Source of the DNA: an uncultured Eubacterium sp.
GTDB taxonomy: Bacteria > Bacillota > Clostridia > Lachnospirales > Lachnospiraceae
Assembly: GCF_934295145.1 (NCBI RefSeq)
Contig: NZ_CAKRAS010000006.1
Coordinates: 8,233 to 72,232 of the forward strand
Reading direction: 5' to 3'
Length of the DNA: 64,000 nucleotides
A model generated the notes under the pieces. That model was not told the DNA's origin. It made no database searches and was given only the letters and a program-made list of their open reading frames with translations. Of this stretch, positions 25,648-35,320 are shown one piece after another. A program made the translations under genes and the position numbers. Numbering within the stretch: the stretch's first letter is position 1; each line of letters starts with the position of its first letter.

Positions 25648-27045
25648 TTATGCATCCTTTAAAAATGCTTTGTAACCGCATTTTGCTTCATACAGGTCTG
25701 CTTTGCTGATGATCTCCCATGGTGCATGCATGTTCAGCACTGCCACACCACTGTCGATAACCTGCATATTGTAGTTTCCAAGGATATAAGCGATCGTTCC
25801 GCCGCCGCCCTGATCTACTTTACCAAGTTCCGCTGTCTGGAAGTATACCTGATTGTCATCCATGATCTTGCGGATCTCAGCTACATACTCAGCGCCTGCA
25901 TCGTTGGAACCGGATTTTCCTCTGGATCCTGTGTATTTGTTGAATACCAGACCTCTTCCAAAATATGCAGCATTTTTCTTTTCCATGACACTCGGATAGT
26001 TCGGATCAAACGCAGCACTTACATCGGAAGAAAGTACTTTGGAATTCTGCAGCGCACGGCGCAGTTTTAATTCATTGTAATCTCCACATGCGTTCATAAC
26101 TTCTGCAGTCATATTTTCAAAGAAACGGGACTGCATTCCGGTTGCGCCGACGCTTCCGATTTCTTCTTTGTCTACCAGAAGGCATACACTTGTGCGCTCC
26201 GGTTTATCCATCTCAAGGGTTGCGGAGAATGACGGGTATGCGCATACACGGTCATCATGTCCATACCCCATGATCATGCTACGGTCAAAGCCGTAATCTC
26301 TGGCCGGTCCTGCCGGAACAATCTCGATTTCAGCAGACAGAAAGTCTTCTTCCTCCACACCATAAGTCTCTTTTAAGATATTCAGTACATTCGCCTGAAC
26401 CAGCTCTTTTGTTTTCTTTTCTTCCTCTGTTTTGGCCTCTAATGGCATACTTCCCACAAGGATATCCAGTGCCTCGCCCTCTATCACTTTTGCAGCTTTT
26501 TTCTCCAGCTGGTCTGCGGAAAGGTGGATCAGCAGATCACTGACACCAAATACCGGATCTTCCGGTTTCTCACCGATGCTGATGGTTACAACAGAACCGT
26601 CTTTTTTCGCGATGACACCGTGCATAGCAAGCGGAAGTGTTACCCACTGATATTTCTTTACGCCGCCATAGTAATGGGTGTCAAGTAATGCCATATCAGT
26701 ATCCTCGTACAGCGGATTCTGTTTTAAGTCCAGACGCGGGGAATCGATATGTGCGCCAAGGATATTCATGCCCTCTTCCAGCGGTTTCTGGCCAATGATG
26801 TACATGGCAAAACTTTTTCCTTTGTTATCTGCAAACACACGGTCTCCGGCTTTCAATGTGATGCCTTTTGCGATCACTTCTTCCATATCCTGGAAACCCG
26901 CTGCAGCTGCGCGTTTCTTTAATTCAGACACGCACTCTCGCTCTGTCTTGCAGTCAGAAATAAACTGACGATATTCTTCACCGTAAGCAAACACTGCTGC
27001 TTTCTCATTCTCTGTATATTTTTTCCATGCGTTTTTTCGCTCCAT
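25648..27045 (-). CDS. M18-family zinc aminopeptidase
   Basis: The 465-residue protein matches the M18 family of cytoplasmic tetrahedral aminopeptidases that remove N-terminal residues, often acidic, from peptides. Metal-binding segments are LGAHIDSPRLDLK, LLVDKEEIGSVGATGM and a late GVAVLNMHAPWEI; GYGHDDRVCAYPSF is also characteristic. It sits inside the uvrC-hprK-murB operon, only 18 bases from the end of hprK, a placement with no obvious functional reason. Confidence 0.93.
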   Translation of the reverse strand: MERKNAWKKYTENEKAAVFAYGEEYRQFISDCKTERECVSELKKRAAAAGFQDMEEVIAKGITLKAGDRVFADNKGKSFAMYIIGQKPLEEGMNILGAHIDSPRLDLKQNPLYEDTDMALLDTHYYGGVKKYQWVTLPLAMHGVIAKKDGSVVTISIGEKPEDPVFGVSDLLIHLSADQLEKKAAKVIEGEALDILVGSMPLEAKTEEEKKTKELVQANVLNILKETYGVEEEDFLSAEIEIVPAGPARDYGFDRSMIMGYGHDDRVCAYPSFSATLEMDKPERTSVCLLVDKEEIGSVGATGMQSRFFENMTAEVMNACGDYNELKLRRALQNSKVLSSDVSAAFDPNYPSVMEKKNAAYFGRGLVFNKYTGSRGKSGSNDAGAEYVAEIRKIMDDNQVYFQTAELGKVDQGGGGTIAYILGNYNMQVIDSGVAVLNMHAPWEIISKADLYEAKCGYKAFLKDA

Positions 27046-27063
27046 ATTGTTACACTCCTTTTA

Positions 27064-28002
27064 TTAAATTTCCGTAGAATTTCCGTTTTTCAGATTATTT
27101 TCTACTCTTCGATATAATTCTTTTGCTGCGTTATATCCCATCTTCTTCTGTCTGTGGTTTGCAGCGGCAGCCTCACAGATCACAGCCAGATTTCGGCCCG
27201 GACGGATTGGAATAGAATGGCACACGATATTGTTGCCAAGGATTTCTGCATATTCCTCTTCCAGCCCCAGACGGTCATATTCTTTGTCTTTCTTCCAGTC
27301 TTCCAGTTTGATGACCAGATCGATGGTCTGCGATTCCTTGACACATTCTACACCGAACAGAGTCTTTACATCAATGATTCCGATACCTCGCAGTTCGATA
27401 AAATACCGCGTAATATCCGGCGATGTACCAACCAATGTATTGTTGTTGATCTTGCGGATTTCCACCACATCATCCGTAACGAGACGATGTCCACGGCGGA
27501 TCAGTTCCAGGGCAGCCTCACTTTTTCCAATGCCGCTCTCGCCCATGATTAGAACACCTTCACCATAAATATCAACCAGTACACCATGAATGGAAATACA
27601 CGGTGCCAATTTTGCTGTCAGATAATAAATTGCCTCTGCAACCACATTCGATGTTGCATCCATAGATCCGAGAATTGGAACCCCCCGTTCTCCTGCAATC
27701 CGCAGTACTTCCTCATCCGGCTCATATCCCCTGCACATGATCACGCATGGCACGTTAAAGCCAAGAAGTTTGCGGTAACGATCGGTCTTCACCTCATCTC
27801 CCAATGTCTCCAGATATGATTTTTCTACCATCCCGATGACCTGAATCCGTTCCTCTGCAAAATGTTCAAAATAACCGGCCAGTTCCAATGCCGGACGGTT
27901 GATCTCAGATGTCGTGATCATTCGTTTTGACATATCCACACATGGGGTGAAGCACTTAAATTTCATCTTTTCTGCTAACTGTTGTACACTGACTCCCTGC
28001 AT
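27064..28002 (-). CDS. hprK: HPr kinase/phosphorylase
   Basis: HprK phosphorylates and dephosphorylates HPr at a serine, the master switch of carbon catabolite repression in Firmicutes. The 312-residue protein has an N-terminal domain (about 1-130), ISIHGVLVDIYG with the catalytic His, and the P-loop MGESGIGKSEAALEL. The signature helix segment LRGIGIIDVKTLFG follows. The start MQGVSVQQL at 28002 has CGGAG upstream; the longer frame has no SD. An 18-base palindrome (28022-28039) lies in its leader. Confidence 0.96.
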   Translation of the reverse strand: MQGVSVQQLAEKMKFKCFTPCVDMSKRMITTSEINRPALELAGYFEHFAEERIQVIGMVEKSYLETLGDEVKTDRYRKLLGFNVPCVIMCRGYEPDEEVLRIAGERGVPILGSMDATSNVVAEAIYYLTAKLAPCISIHGVLVDIYGEGVLIMGESGIGKSEAALELIRRGHRLVTDDVVEIRKINNNTLVGTSPDITRYFIELRGIGIIDVKTLFGVECVKESQTIDLVIKLEDWKKDKEYDRLGLEEEYAEILGNNIVCHSIPIRPGRNLAVICEAAAANHRQKKMGYNAAKELYRRVENNLKNGNSTEI

Positions 28003-28021
28003 TCTATTTTCTCCGTTTCTG

Positions 28022-28039
28022 TAGTTATTGTAGTAACTA
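28022..28039. promoter_or_regulatory. Palindrome upstream of hprK
   Basis: TAGTTA and TAACTA flank a six-base spacer, 20 bases before the hprK start. It could be an operator or a short hairpin. A TATACT hexamer lies further upstream without a good -35 box. Confidence 0.3.
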
Positions 28040-28091
28040 TTACATACTTTTTTCACTTTCTGTGAACAGATACAATAAGTATACCACTTTT

Positions 28092-29969
28092 TTACTGCTT
28101 ATGGAAGAATTGGTATACGGACTGCGCGGCTTTTTCATTCATGCCATCCACTTCCCTCAACTGTTCCACCGACGCCCCTCGGATTTTCTCCAGCGACTGG
28201 AACTGCCGCATCAGTGCTTTTCTCCTCGTCTCACCGATATTCGGGATATCATCCAACACGGAATGCACCTGCTGTTTGCTGCGCAACGAGCGGTGATACT
28301 CGATGGCAAAACGATGTGCTTCATCCTGGATACGAGTAATCAGGCGAAATCCTTCTGAATGCCGGTCAATCGGGATTTCCTCATTATTAAAATACAGTCC
28401 GCGGGTTCTGTGGTGATCATCTTTTACCATTCCGCATACCGGAATCGCCAGTTTTAATTCATCCAGTACTTCCAGTGCAATATTTACCTGACCTTTTCCA
28501 CCATCCATCAGGATCAGATCCGGAAACTTGGTAAAACTGCCATATTCCTGCGCCAGATTTTTTTCTTTGTTCTGCGCCCGTTCTTCCATTCCATGGGTAA
28601 ACCGCCGGGTCAGCACTTCCCGCATGGATGCGTAATCATCCGGTCCTGTCACTGTTTTTAACTTAAATTTTCGATAATCGCTCCGGCACGGTTTTCCGCG
28701 TTCATACACAACCATAGATCCAACGGACTCAAAACCGTTGGTATTGGAAATATCGTAAGCTTCCATTCGTTTGACATAACCAAGATCCAGCAATTCTGCG
28801 ATTTCCTTGACTGCTCCGATGGTCCGTCCTTCTTCCCGTCGGATCTTCTCCTTATCCTGGGTCAGCACCATAACCGCATTCTGTTCTGCAAGTTCCACGA
28901 GTTTTTCCCGCTGTCCTTTTTTCGGCACACGGATATATACTTTCTGACCACGCTTTGCAGACAACCATTCCGCCACTACTTCCGCGTCGTTAATCTCCAT
29001 CGGAAGCATGATCTCCTTTGGCACAAAGGGCGTTCCCGCATAATACTGACTGATGAATGTAGACAATACTTCTTTCTTCGTATCCTCGGCTCCAATGGTC
29101 ACATGAAAATGCTCTCTGCCAATGAGTCTTCCCTCCCGGACAAAAAAGACCTGCACCACCGCATCCCGGTCATCCATGGCCAGCGCCAGAATATCACGAT
29201 CTTCTCCGTCAAAACTGGTGATTTTCTGCTTCTGTGCCACCTGACGTACACTGGTCAACAAATCCCGAAATTCCATGGCTTTCTCAAATTCCAGCGCCTC
29301 CGATGCCGCCTGCATCTTCTCCTCAAGGTCTTTGATCACTGGTGCAAAATTACCGTTCAGCAGTTCCATGGCTCCGCGGATCTGCAAGCGATAGTCTTCC
29401 TTTGAAGTATATCCCTGGCAGGGAGCCTGACACTGATGGATGTGATAATTCAGGCAGGGACGCTCTTTTCCGATATCTCTCGGAAGTGTCCGGTTGCAGG
29501 TACGGATCTGAAACAGTTTCTGTACCAGTTCAATGGTATCTTTCACCGCCCCGGCACTGGTGTACGGTCCGTAATACTTGGACTTGTCTTTTTTCATCTG
29601 TCTGGAAAACAGTACTCTCGGATAGGCTTCACCCAGCGTCACTTTGATATATGGATACGTTTTGTCATCCTTCAACATCGTATTGTATTTTGGTCGATGC
29701 TCCTTGATCAGGTTACACTCCAGGACCAGCGCTTCCAGCTCGGAATCCGTCAGGATATATTCGAAATGGTCAATATGTGTGACCATCTTTTCAATTTTTG
29801 GTCCCTTATTCCGGCTCGTCTGAAAATACTGCCGCACCCGGTTGCGCAGACTGATGGCTTTTCCGATATAAATGATGGCATCCCGGTCGTCATGCATGAT
29901 GTAGACTCCTGGATGATCCGGCAGTTTTTTCAGTTCTTCTTGAATATCAAATAGTTTCTCTGTTCCCAT
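28092..29969 (-). CDS. uvrC: Excinuclease ABC subunit C
   Basis: UvrC makes both incisions in nucleotide excision repair. The 625-residue protein has a GIY-YIG domain (GVYIMHDDRDAIIYIGKA), a Cys-rich linker (CNRTLPRDIGKERPCLNYHI, then CQAPC), a UVR domain at about 200-235 and an RNase H-like C-terminal nuclease domain (EAYDISNTNGFESVGSMVV, ILMDGGKGQV). Tandem helix-hairpin-helix motifs end the protein. The ATG at 29969 follows AGAGGATT; the frame extends ten codons more without an SD. Confidence 0.96.
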   Translation of the reverse strand: MGTEKLFDIQEELKKLPDHPGVYIMHDDRDAIIYIGKAISLRNRVRQYFQTSRNKGPKIEKMVTHIDHFEYILTDSELEALVLECNLIKEHRPKYNTMLKDDKTYPYIKVTLGEAYPRVLFSRQMKKDKSKYYGPYTSAGAVKDTIELVQKLFQIRTCNRTLPRDIGKERPCLNYHIHQCQAPCQGYTSKEDYRLQIRGAMELLNGNFAPVIKDLEEKMQAASEALEFEKAMEFRDLLTSVRQVAQKQKITSFDGEDRDILALAMDDRDAVVQVFFVREGRLIGREHFHVTIGAEDTKKEVLSTFISQYYAGTPFVPKEIMLPMEINDAEVVAEWLSAKRGQKVYIRVPKKGQREKLVELAEQNAVMVLTQDKEKIRREEGRTIGAVKEIAELLDLGYVKRMEAYDISNTNGFESVGSMVVYERGKPCRSDYRKFKLKTVTGPDDYASMREVLTRRFTHGMEERAQNKEKNLAQEYGSFTKFPDLILMDGGKGQVNIALEVLDELKLAIPVCGMVKDDHHRTRGLYFNNEEIPIDRHSEGFRLITRIQDEAHRFAIEYHRSLRSKQQVHSVLDDIPNIGETRRKALMRQFQSLEKIRGASVEQLREVDGMNEKAAQSVYQFFHKQ

Positions 29970-29997
29970 AAGTAGTTTCAATCCTCTTGAAATCCCC

Positions 29998-30039
29998 AAA
30001 CGGTCAGGGCAGAAAATTTCTTCTCCACTCTGACCGTTT
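29998..30039 (-). terminator. Hairpin between ftsH and uvrC
   Basis: AAACGGTCAGAG pairs with CCCTGACCGTTT around an AT-rich loop, 55 bases past the ftsH stop. It lacks a T-run on the minus strand, so termination may be inefficient or factor-assisted. Confidence 0.45.
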
Positions 30040-30093
30040 CTGTCATATGATTACTATTTATCCCATAATCGAACATTCGATTGCTTTTATGTT

Positions 30094-32079
30094 TTACTCT
30101 TCAAAAGCCTCATCCGGTGCAACCGGCTCATTTTCGGAAAATATTGTCTCATTTTCTGCCGTGTCAGCATTCTGCGGCTCTTCCTGTGCAGATACCTCTT
30201 CTGCTTCCACATCGATCGGCTCTTTTCCTTCTGTCATCTCTTTGAAGATGTCCATAAATTCTTTACCTGTAATGGTCTCATGCTCATACAGATATCCTGC
30301 GATCCGCTCCAAAACTTCACGATGGCTTAACAGCATTTCTTTTGCTGTGTCGTATGCTTTCTGCAGCATCACTTTTACAACTTCATCTACTTTTGCAATA
30401 GTCTCGTCACCACAGTTTGTCACTGCACGGCCATCCAAGTATCTGTTTTCCACAGATTCTACGCCCATCAGGCCAAATTCCTCAGACATACCAAACTGTG
30501 TAACCATCGCGCGGGCAATTCTTGTTGCCATCTCGATATCGTTAGACGCGCCGGTTGTCACAGAATCACACATAATTTCTTCTGCGGCACGGCCACCCAT
30601 ATAAGTAACCAGACGTGCTTCCAGCTCGGCTTTTGTCTCCAGATATTTCTCTTCCTCCGGCATCTGCAGCGTGTATCCCAGCGATCCCATAGTCCTCGGT
30701 ACAATTGTAATCTTCTGTACCGGCTCTGCATCTTTCTGTAATGCAGTAACCAGTGCATGACCAACTTCATGGTATGCAACCAGTCGTTTCTCTTTCGGTC
30801 CCATAATACGGTCTTTTTTCTCTTTACCTGCAATAACAACTTCTACAGACTCGAATAAATCTGCCTGCGTCACATACTGTCTGCCATTCTTAACTGCATT
30901 GATGGCTGCCTCATTGATCATATTTGCAAGATCGGAACCTACGCAGCCGGCAGTAGCCAATGCAATTGCTTCCAGATCTACGGAATCATCCATTTTTACG
31001 TCCTTGGAGTGTACACGAAGTGTCTCTACACGACCTTTCAGATCCGGTTTATCTACGATGATACGACGGTCAAAACGTCCTGGTCTTAAAAGTGCCTTAT
31101 CCAGTACTTCCGGACGGTTGGTAGCCGCCAGGATCAGCAGACCTTTGGAAGTATCAAAACCATCCATCTCTGCCAGTAACTGGTTCAATGTCTGCTCACG
31201 TTCATCGTTTCCGCCGCCGTAATGGCTGTCACGGCTTTTACCGATAGCATCGATCTCATCGATAAAAATAATACACGGAGCCTGCTTCTGTGCTTCTTTG
31301 AACAGGTCACGGACACGGGATGCGCCGACTCCGACAAACATCTCTACGAAATCAGAACCTGCCAGTGAGAAAAACGGTACGCCCGCCTCACCTGCGACTG
31401 CTTTTGCCAGTAATGTCTTACCGGTACCAGGAGGTCCTACTAATAATGCTCCCTTCGGCAGTTTTGCACCAATAGCTGTATATTTCTGTGGATTATGCAG
31501 GAAATCGACTACCTCCTGCAGAGATTCCTTCGCCTCATCCTGTCCGGCTACATCCTTAAATGTAACGCCGGTGGATTTCTCCACATACATTTTTGCGTTG
31601 CTCTTTCCGACGCCCATGACGCCGCCTCCGCCGCCCATTTTTTTCATGGCAGCGCCAAGCAGGATCCACACGATTGCGATTGGAATCACAAAGCTTAAAA
31701 TCTGATAGATCCATGCCGATGTGGTCTGGTTTTTACCGGTATAATCAACTCCGTATTCATCCAGCATTTCATACATACGGTCATCTTTCAGATTGACGGT
31801 ATAATATGTCACCTGATAAAGGCTTTTCTTATCCTCCACTGGTTGGATCTGGATCTCACTATTTGTAATGACAACACTTTCTACCTGATGATTTTTTACC
31901 ATATTCTGGAATTTGCTGTAGGTAATCTCCTGATTGGTGAGATTACCGATTCCATTGGTAATCATTGTGACAAGTAACAGAACTACAACTGTCGCGATCA
32001 CAAACCAGAGCATATTCTGTCCGTTTCTGTGACCATTGTTGTTATTTCCGCCCCTGTTGTTTCCTCTGTTTTCGTCCAT
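30094..32079 (-). CDS. ftsH: ATP-dependent zinc metalloprotease FtsH
   Basis: FtsH is a membrane-bound AAA+ protease that degrades damaged membrane and regulatory proteins. The 661-residue protein has an Asn-rich N-terminus, transmembrane helices at about 24-45 and 124-145 flanking an extracytoplasmic domain, and an AAA core (GPPGTGKT Walker A, IIFIDEIDAIG Walker B, RPGRFDRR). The zinc motif is HEVGH where HEAGH is usual. An acidic Glu/Ala-rich tail ends the protein. A consensus promoter lies about 155 bases upstream. Confidence 0.97.
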   Translation of the reverse strand: MDENRGNNRGGNNNNGHRNGQNMLWFVIATVVVLLLVTMITNGIGNLTNQEITYSKFQNMVKNHQVESVVITNSEIQIQPVEDKKSLYQVTYYTVNLKDDRMYEMLDEYGVDYTGKNQTTSAWIYQILSFVIPIAIVWILLGAAMKKMGGGGGVMGVGKSNAKMYVEKSTGVTFKDVAGQDEAKESLQEVVDFLHNPQKYTAIGAKLPKGALLVGPPGTGKTLLAKAVAGEAGVPFFSLAGSDFVEMFVGVGASRVRDLFKEAQKQAPCIIFIDEIDAIGKSRDSHYGGGNDEREQTLNQLLAEMDGFDTSKGLLILAATNRPEVLDKALLRPGRFDRRIIVDKPDLKGRVETLRVHSKDVKMDDSVDLEAIALATAGCVGSDLANMINEAAINAVKNGRQYVTQADLFESVEVVIAGKEKKDRIMGPKEKRLVAYHEVGHALVTALQKDAEPVQKITIVPRTMGSLGYTLQMPEEEKYLETKAELEARLVTYMGGRAAEEIMCDSVTTGASNDIEMATRIARAMVTQFGMSEEFGLMGVESVENRYLDGRAVTNCGDETIAKVDEVVKVMLQKAYDTAKEMLLSHREVLERIAGYLYEHETITGKEFMDIFKEMTEGKEPIDVEAEEVSAQEEPQNADTAENETIFSENEPVAPDEAFEE

Positions 32080-32233
32080 AATGCTGATCTCTCATTCCTG
32101 TGCATCGTTTCAGTCAACTCAAAATCGCTTTACCTTTCACGACTGTCCAGATACACAATCCTTTCTCTTGGTTTCCCCTATGTCAGATTTATCGTCTGCA
32201 TTTGTGCAGTCTGTACTAAATCTGCATTGTTTT

Positions 32234-32262
32234 ATTATATGGTTATTTTGTATAGAAATCAA
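32234..32262 (-). promoter_or_regulatory. Sigma-A promoter of ftsH
   Basis: TTGATT (32257-32262) and TATAAT (32234-32239) are 17 bases apart on the minus strand. This leaves an ftsH leader of about 150 bases. Confidence 0.8.
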
Positions 32263-32305
32263 TAATCTAATCGTGAACTTTTCCTGATTTTTATAAAATC
32301 TTTAT

Positions 32306-32341
32306 AAAAGAAACCCCGGATGCAGCAGTGTCATCCGGGGG
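32306..32341 (-). terminator. Terminator downstream of pyrG
   Basis: CCCCGGATG and CATCCGGGG pair around a nine-base loop, followed on the minus strand by TTTCTTTT. It is about 110 bases past the pyrG stop; the 35-base dispersed repeat lies between. Confidence 0.85.
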
Positions 32342-32408
32342 AAACTCCTGTTTTTACGATTACAGGATTATTCTTTTCTATTCTTATTTGTGATGTTGGG
32401 GGGCAATA

Positions 32409-32450
32409 GATGCCTTACGAATTGTTCCGTACTTCGTACTCCCACAATTC
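32409..32450 (-). repeat. Copy 1 of an exact 35-base dispersed repeat, within a hairpin
   Basis: Bases 32409-32443 are the exact reverse complement of 56184-56218. The segment contains GTAC-TTC-GTAC, and here the flanking GAATTGT (32419-32425) pairs with ACAATTC (32444-32450). The repeat therefore forms a hairpin immediately after the pyrG stop codon. Confidence 0.8.
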
Positions 32451-34058
32451 TTATTTATTTTTGTATTCAATAGCAGCTTCCACAAAGCCTTTGAATATCG
32501 GATGTGGACGGTTCGGTCTGGATTTCAGCTCCGGATGTGCCTGAGTAGCTACAAACCACGGATGTGCCGGAATCTCGATCATCTCTACGATTCTTCCATC
32601 CGGTGAAAGACCGCTGAGCTTCATTCCGTGCTCTGTCAGGATTGCGCGGTAATCATTGTTAACCTCGTAACGATGACGATGACGCTCGTGGATTGTCTCT
32701 GTGCCGTATAACTCATATGCTTTGCTGTCTTTTGCAAGGACACAAGGATAAGAGCCAAGACGCAGGGTACCACCGATATCCTCCACGCCGTTCTGATCCG
32801 GCATCAATGCGATCACCGGTGCGCTTGTGTTCGGATCCAGCTCGATACTGTGTGCATCTTCCAGTCCGCAGATATGACGTGCATACTCAACGATGGAAAG
32901 CTGCATACCCAGGCAAAGGCCAAGGAACGGTACTTCATGCTCTCTTGCGTATTTGATAGCTGTGATCTTTCCGTCAATTCCACGGTCACCAAATCCACCC
33001 GGAACAAGGATTCCCTGTACACTGCCGAGAACTTCGTCTACGTTCTCCTCGTTCAGTTCCTCAGAATCTACCCATTTGATATTTACTGTGGCATGCTGGA
33101 AAATTCCACCATGTTTTAATGCCTCTACAACGGAAATATAGGCATCATGTAACTGGATATATTTTCCAACCAGTGCAATCTCCACCTCTTTATTCGGATT
33201 ACGCAGTGCCTGTACCATATCGATCCAGTCTGTCAGATCCGGTTCCGGACAATCCAGTTTCAGGCATTCACATGCAACCTGTGCCAGATTTTCTTTCTCC
33301 ATTGCAAGCGGAGCTTCATATAAATATTCTACATCCAGGTTCTGCAGTACGCATTTTTTCGGTACGTTACAGAATAATGCGATCTTGTCACGAATCTGAC
33401 GATCCAGCTCATGCTCGGTACGGCATACGATGATGTCCGGCTGAATTCCCATTCCCTGTAACTCTTTTACGCTTGCCTGGGTCGGTTTTGTCTTTAATTC
33501 GCCGGAAGCAGACAAATACGGGATCAGTGTTACATGGATCAGGATTGCATTCTCATGTCCAACTTCATGCTGGAACTGGCGAATAGCCTCAAGGAACGGC
33601 TGGCTCTCGATATCACCAACGGTTCCACCAACCTCGATGATGGCGATCTGTGTCTCTTCTGTTGTAAAATCACGGAAGAAACGGCTCTTGATCTCATTTG
33701 TGATGTGTGGGATTACCTGTACAGTTCCTCCGCCATAATCACCACGGCGCTCTTTCTGCAATACGGACCAGTATACCTTTCCGGTTGTTACGTTTGAGCT
33801 CTTGCTCAGGTTTTCGTCGATAAAACGCTCGTAATGTCCCAGATCCAAGTCTGTTTCAGCACCATCCTCGGTAACGAAAACCTCACCGTGCTGAATTGGA
33901 TTCATAGTTCCCGGATCAATGTTGATATATGGGTCAAATTTCTGCATGGTCACTTTGTATCCGCGTGCTTTTAACAGACGGCCAAGTGATGCGGCAGTGA
34001 TTCCCTTTCCAAGTCCGGATACTACTCCGCCGGTAACAAATACGTATTTTACTGCCAT
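32451..34058 (-). CDS. pyrG: CTP synthase
   Basis: PyrG aminates UTP to CTP using glutamine and ATP. The 535-residue protein has the synthetase domain (1-267, starting KYVFVTGGVVSGLGKGITAA) and a class I glutamine amidotransferase domain (about 290-530). The nucleophilic Cys lies in GLCLGMQ and the His/Glu pair near AHPELKSRP. AGGAGGAAG precedes the start. The ~210-base upstream region has TATAAT at 34214-34219 with a poor -35 box, and no recognisable pyrG attenuator. Confidence 0.97.
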   Translation of the reverse strand: MAVKYVFVTGGVVSGLGKGITAASLGRLLKARGYKVTMQKFDPYINIDPGTMNPIQHGEVFVTEDGAETDLDLGHYERFIDENLSKSSNVTTGKVYWSVLQKERRGDYGGGTVQVIPHITNEIKSRFFRDFTTEETQIAIIEVGGTVGDIESQPFLEAIRQFQHEVGHENAILIHVTLIPYLSASGELKTKPTQASVKELQGMGIQPDIIVCRTEHELDRQIRDKIALFCNVPKKCVLQNLDVEYLYEAPLAMEKENLAQVACECLKLDCPEPDLTDWIDMVQALRNPNKEVEIALVGKYIQLHDAYISVVEALKHGGIFQHATVNIKWVDSEELNEENVDEVLGSVQGILVPGGFGDRGIDGKITAIKYAREHEVPFLGLCLGMQLSIVEYARHICGLEDAHSIELDPNTSAPVIALMPDQNGVEDIGGTLRLGSYPCVLAKDSKAYELYGTETIHERHRHRYEVNNDYRAILTEHGMKLSGLSPDGRIVEMIEIPAHPWFVATQAHPELKSRPNRPHPIFKGFVEAAIEYKNK

Positions 34059-34271
34059 TGTTTCTTCCTCCTGTGTTTATTTTATCTCCCCAAATGGGTT
34101 TTATTCTGCTTCATTCACTGTAATTTTGTTCAAAATCACTGTACTTTCCTGTAAAGTGTTTTATCCCAGGCTGAATTTGGACACAGTCTGAGATGAAATT
34201 ACATACAGATTTTATTATACAACCTCTGACGACAGAAATCTACTTTTTTTTCATTGATCAATGACTTTTTT

Positions 34272-35201
34272 TCAGGCGAAGGCAATCATCATGATCAGTG
34301 GAACCGTAATCACGCTGAATAAGGTTGTCATAAATACAGAACGACCGGCGCCCGTTGTATTTGTTCCATACTGTTCCGTGATCATAGACTGTGCTGAGGA
34401 AACCGGAAGTGCTGCAGTCAGAATCAGCACATTTTCTAAGGTCTCATCCAGATGTACCGGCAGAATCCGTATCAGTCCCAGAATTAATAACGGAAAAATC
34501 AGCAACCTGGTTGCAGTCAGAATCAGCATCTTTTTATCCTGAAAAACAGCTTTCACCGGCAGCCTTGAAATGGATAATCCGACTACCAGCATGGAAAGAC
34601 CACTTGTAATATTTGACAAATATGCCAAAAGCTGGCTCAGAATATCCGGGAGTTGAATCTGTAAAACACATACCAGAAGTCCAAGTACTACCGCTATATT
34701 AATATTATTCAACACCATTTTACGAAAGTTCAGCTTCTCTTTAATTGGGTATTTCCATGTCAGAAGCTTGATTCCAACAGAAAAAATCAGAAAATTTCCA
34801 ACTACATTGCCAAGTGCCATCAGGAACATGCCCTTCCCGTCAAACACAGACAGTGCCAGAGGAATTCCCATAAATCCATTATTCGAAAACAGCATACAGT
34901 AAATCCATACCCCCTGATCCAGATCCTGTACTTTTGCTACACGCACAAGAATCAATCCAACTACCAGGGCACACAAATGTAACGCAATAATAGAAACAAA
35001 AGTCTGGACTCCGTATGCGACCAGCTGCGATCTGTCCTGCTCAATAATAGAGCAGAATACGGTCACCGGCATGGTCACTTTTAAAACCAGATTTGAAAAG
35101 TCAGGTATACTTTCTTTATGAATAATATTTCTTTTTCCCAGTATAAACCCCAGCACGATCAATGCAAACAGCAAAAACACACTGGTAGCAACAACGGACA
35201 T
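34272..35201 (-). CDS. AEC-family (auxin efflux carrier-like) transporter
   Basis: The 309-residue protein is almost entirely hydrophobic, with about ten helices in two five-helix halves, the usual layout of bacterial AEC permeases. Family-like segments include MLFSNNGFMGIPLALSVF and a late AALPVSSAQSMITEQYG. Bacterial members export or import small carboxylates such as malate or malonate. The substrate is unknown. It is transcribed toward pyrG, and a long bidirectional terminator precedes it at 35.3 kb. Confidence 0.88.
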   Translation of the reverse strand: MSVVATSVFLLFALIVLGFILGKRNIIHKESIPDFSNLVLKVTMPVTVFCSIIEQDRSQLVAYGVQTFVSIIALHLCALVVGLILVRVAKVQDLDQGVWIYCMLFSNNGFMGIPLALSVFDGKGMFLMALGNVVGNFLIFSVGIKLLTWKYPIKEKLNFRKMVLNNINIAVVLGLLVCVLQIQLPDILSQLLAYLSNITSGLSMLVVGLSISRLPVKAVFQDKKMLILTATRLLIFPLLILGLIRILPVHLDETLENVLILTAALPVSSAQSMITEQYGTNTTGAGRSVFMTTLFSVITVPLIMMIAFA

Positions 35202-35248
35202 AATGGTTCCTCTTTTCTTGTGTGATAGTTATATATTTTAGTTTTATG

Positions 35249-35317
35249 AGCCAGGGGATCAGAAAATAATACCGCTCGCTGAGACGCATGCTTGTATTAT
35301 TTTCTGATCCCCTGGCT
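35249..35317. terminator. Long bidirectional hairpin terminator
   Basis: A perfect 23-bp stem (35249-35271 with 35295-35317) encloses a 23-base loop containing CGCTCGCTGAGACGCATGC. It lies 4 bases past the stop of the small gene at 35321. The stem is unusually long for a terminator, and its loop resembles those at 0.3, 10.7 and 47.2 kb. Confidence 0.75.
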
Positions 35318-35320
35318 TAT

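Noticed and set aside
34059..34213. pyrG attenuator leader
   Set aside because: The leader has a CCC-ATTT-GGG hairpin but no following T-run, and the predicted transcript start lacks the G/C run used in known pyrG control.
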